Assembly (NCBI GenBank): GCA_963995505.1
Contig: OZ023189.1
Coordinates: 16,019,495 to 16,083,494, forward strand
Direction: 5' to 3'
Length of the DNA stretch: 64,000 nucleotides
Source: Hypericum androsaemum
Lineage: Eukaryota > Streptophyta > Magnoliopsida > Malpighiales > Hypericaceae
Below the pieces are notes generated by a model that was not told the DNA's origin, did not search any database, and saw nothing but the letters and a program-made list of their open reading frames with translations. This document shows, piece after piece, positions 61,646-64,000 of this stretch. A program made the translations under genes and the position numbers. Positions within the stretch are counted from its first letter, which is position 1. The number at the start of each line of letters is the position of its first letter.

Positions 61646-61671
61646 GAAGAAAGTTTTTTTGGTTGAGGAAA

Positions 61672-62577
61672 ATGCCATTGCAGAAGATTGAGACTGGTCA
61701 CGACGATACGGTGCACGATGTGGCTATGGATTACTATGGCAAGCGCCTCGCGACCGCTTCATCCGACCATTCGATAAAGATCATTGGGGTTGGGAATAAC
61801 ACTTCTCAGCATCTAGCGAAGTTGACTGGTCATCAAGGACCGGTTTGGCAAGTTGCTTGGGCTCACCCGAGATTTGGATCTCTGCTTGCTTCTTGTTCCT
61901 ATGACGGGCGTGTCATTATCTGGAAGGAAGCTAATCAGAATGAGTGGATCCAAGACCATGTTTTCGACGACCACAAATCGTCGGTTAATTCCATCGCCTG
62001 GGGTCCGCATGAGCTGGGGCTGAGTGTGGCGTGCGGTTCGTCTGATGGGAATATCTCGGTTTTTACAGCACGGGCGGATGGTGGCTGGGACACGTCAAGG
62101 ATTGATCAAGCCCACCCTGTCGGTGTAACTTCTGTTTCATGGGCTCCGTCTACCGCACCAGGTGCACTTGTTGGCTCTGCCCTGCTTGACCCTGTCCAGA
62201 AGCTCTGCTCGGGCGGCTGCGATAATACCGTGAAGGTGTGGAAACTTTACAATGGGCTCTGGAAGATGGACTGCTTTCCCGCTCTTCAAATGCACACGGA
62301 TTGGGTGAGGGATGTCGCATGGGCACCAAACCTGGGGCTTCCAAAATCGACAATCGCTAGTGCCTCGCAGGACGGTAAGGTTATCATATGGACTGTCGCT
62401 CGGGAAGGAGATCAATGGGACGGAAAGGTCTTATATGATTTCAATACCCCGGTCTGGAGGGTTTCGTGGTCGCTTACCGGAAACATACTAGCCGTTGCTG
62501 ATGGAAATAATAACGTGACGTTGTGGAAAGAGGCCGTCGATGGCGAATGGCAGCAGGTGACTACCGTTGATTCCTAG
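61672..62577 (+). CDS. SEC13: SEC13-type WD40 protein (COPII coat and nuclear pore)
   Basis: Single coding exon, 301 residues, the usual size of SEC13. SEC13 is a six-bladed beta-propeller that pairs with SEC31 in the outer COPII coat at endoplasmic reticulum exit sites and with NUP145C/NUP96 in the nuclear pore Y-complex. Visible features: start MPLQKIETGHDDTVHDVAMD, typical RLATASSDHSIKIIGV, then regularly spaced blades with GHQGPVWQVAWAHP, SVNSIAWGPHELG, VTSVSWAPS, HTDWVRDVAWAPN and TPVWRVSWSLTGNILAVADG. The start is the ATG at 61672; reading in the same frame from TTG 61624 has no support. The gene is intact, with no frameshift. Plants usually carry two close copies (SEC13A, SEC13B); which one this is remains open. 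Confidence 0.95.
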   Translation: MPLQKIETGHDDTVHDVAMDYYGKRLATASSDHSIKIIGVGNNTSQHLAKLTGHQGPVWQVAWAHPRFGSLLASCSYDGRVIIWKEANQNEWIQDHVFDDHKSSVNSIAWGPHELGLSVACGSSDGNISVFTARADGGWDTSRIDQAHPVGVTSVSWAPSTAPGALVGSALLDPVQKLCSGGCDNTVKVWKLYNGLWKMDCFPALQMHTDWVRDVAWAPNLGLPKSTIASASQDGKVIIWTVAREGDQWDGKVLYDFNTPVWRVSWSLTGNILAVADGNNNVTLWKEAVDGEWQQVTTVDS

Positions 62578-63820
62578 AACTTCAATTTTAGTCTTCCTGG
62601 GATTGTCACTTTAGGTTTTGAACCTTTCGAGTTGTGACCATCGCCTACGAACTTCAATTTTGAACATTATAGCTTGCTTTGATGGCTTGATATGCTGGAA
62701 CAAGTGTTATCTTCTCTAAATTTCGACTTAGCTCCATTTTCATGAGTCGAACTAGTCATGCCCCTCGTGCCCTAAGCGACATATTGGTCGGGACAAAAAA
62801 TCGCGACCCTGCAAGTGTCTCTCTTGACCTATTCGCAGATGATCTACGTGTTTGGTCGTTCGGTCCGATCTCTTGGTGAGAAAACTAGTCTTTCCGCTAT
62901 AGTGGGTCGGGCCCTCATGACCAAAGAAGACCAGCCCAAGCCCAGTCCAGTGGAGTCCATAATTGACGCCATCCAACAAGGTGAAGGGCACGTGATCCAC
63001 ACATGGGCGCCTTCACGTGCGCGCTAGAGTCGCACACGCTCTTGATCTCCGTAGAGAGAGAGAGAGAGAGAGAAGAAGAAGGAAACATCCATCCCATCCT
63101 ACGGAAAGTCAATTTGGGGGCCATGTGGATATTGACCTACCCACGGCAACGGAGACACTGGCCCTCTTTTTTGGTCTCTTCTTCGGTTTTCTTTCCCTTT
63201 GGAAGGGAAATTTAAATTAAAACCTGCGGAATAAAAAAATGTAAAAAAGATTATCAATTGGCACATGACTGCTGACACCCACCCACCATCTTTGTCACAT
63301 GATATATGGGCCCCACTGGCCCTTTTAAAACTCTTTTATAATTTTCATCTAACCTTTTATTGGCTTACCTCACTCGTTAAGAGAGAAATTACTGAATCTC
63401 TTTGCTTTTTTGAGGGGTGAATCTCTTTGTCAGAGAGGTTAAATTAGCTGGCGGAGTCGTTATTGGTCCAAGTAGCCTTTTTTTGCCCCTTTGGACGAAT
63501 GTTAAGGTTTCTTTTAGTGCATGACTTTATACTAGTTTTCATGTCATTTTCTACTTTTCTAAAAAATACATGCACAACTTTTTCAACTAGTTCAAATTTG
63601 AATTTGACGTAATTCAAATTTGAAACATAAGCTAGTTATGAATCATGATTTTGAATAATTTTTATTTTGCACTAATAGGTTTAAGAGATGAGAGAATTAG
63701 AATACCCATTTGAAAGATTAATTCAATCCATTATGATGGGCCAGAAAAAATACAACATTAAAAACAATTTATCCAAAAAAAATCATTCTAATTTAATTAT
63801 TCCTAAAAAGAAAAAATATA
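62578..63820. other. 3' flank of SEC13 and intergenic sequence
   Basis: The 3' UTR probably ends within the first few hundred bases. An (AG)10 microsatellite lies at 63053-63072. The remaining sequence is AT-rich without supported genes. Confidence 0.5.
63053..63072. repeat. (AG)10 microsatellite
   Basis: Ten AG units in non-coding DNA downstream of SEC13. Confidence 0.85.
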
Positions 63821-64000
63821 GAGCAAATTGCCCTCAGATCCTTGGTGTTTGCTTAAATCACTATTTTTGTCCCTGCTGTTTCGAAATCAAAATTTTAATC
63901 CTCCTAGTTTGCTTTTATTGTACTCTAAGGTCCCTGATGCCGGAATCGAAAAATTTTGCCGGCCAAGAGGGACCTGAAATCTGAGGAGGTTGTGGAGGAA
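63821..64000. mobile_element. Left end of a further TIR element of the Mutator-like group, cut by the window
   Basis: Begins GAGCAAATTGCCCTCAGATC and continues with TGTTTGCTTAAATC and TTGTACTCTAAGGTCCCTGA, in the same order as the ends of the element at 29709-30575. The other end is beyond the window, so the call rests on one side only. Confidence 0.55.

Noticed and set aside
61624..61671. TTG-initiated N-terminal extension of SEC13
   Set aside because: Family members begin MPLQKIETGH-like, matching the ATG at 61672.
1..64000. CRISPR arrays, operons, bacterial or phage genes
   Set aside because: None seen; the gene structure and repeats are those of a plant nuclear genome.

Overview
This is a window of plant nuclear DNA. 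It holds intron-rich genes with GT-AG splicing, long AT-rich intergenic stretches, many decayed transposable elements, and families found only in land plants (full-size ABCG/PDR transporter, class III HD-Zip with a miR165/166 site, SAWADEE, DUF1677, DUF761). The protein sequences look like a eudicot. I cannot name the species from the sequence alone.

I rebuilt eight protein-coding genes and one tRNA gene by hand, checking splice sites and codon phase. In order: (1) the 5' part of an ABCG35/36-like PDR transporter (- strand, 9 coding exons, cut by the window start); (2) a 2OG-Fe(II)-dioxygenase-fold protein that has lost most iron ligands and ends in a hydrophobic tail (+, 3 exons, 19.3-21.1 kb); (3) a SAWADEE homeodomain homolog, SHH1/SHH2-like (+, 9 exons, 22.3-24.5 kb); (4) a MUT9-like kinase of the casein kinase I group (-, 16 exons, 25.2-29.3 kb), convergent with the SHH gene; (5) tRNA-Lys(CUU) (-, 31.9 kb); (6) a DUF761 protein (-, 41.3-42.0 kb); (7) a class III HD-Zip of the ATHB15/CORONA type (+, 18 coding exons, 50.8-56.7 kb) whose miR165/166 site is split by an intron; (8) a DUF1677 zinc-binding protein (-, 57.7-58.3 kb); (9) a SEC13 beta-propeller protein (+, single coding exon, 61.7-62.6 kb).

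The spaces between genes are full of transposon remains: a group of long-terminal-inverted-repeat, Mutator-like elements (7.3-8.4, about 9.6-11.0, 12.3-14.3, 29.7-30.6 and 35.4-36.0 kb, plus one cut by the window end). Two are Pack-MULE-like: one holds a broken piece of an AP2/ERF transcription factor gene, the other a piece of a sugar-phosphate/phosphate translocator gene and sits about 360 bp upstream of the kinase start codon. There is also a complete Cassandra-type TRIM retrotransposon with 5S-rRNA-like LTRs (47.7-48.3 kb), a small LTR-internal-LTR-internal-LTR TRIM array (34.6-35.0 kb), two solo LTRs (one with a perfect 5-bp target duplication), a decayed L1-type LINE (42.3-45.6 kb), tRNA-derived SINE-like pieces, and a 177-bp tandem repeat.

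The genes do not form one pathway. SHH-type proteins read histone marks for RNA-directed DNA methylation and MUT9-like kinases phosphorylate histones and light-signalling proteins, so two chromatin-related genes are neighbours, but nothing in the sequence shows that they act together. No wholly new system was found. The most unusual items are the two gene-capturing elements, the catalytically depleted tail-anchored dioxygenase-like protein, and the nearly perfect 600-nt foldback element.
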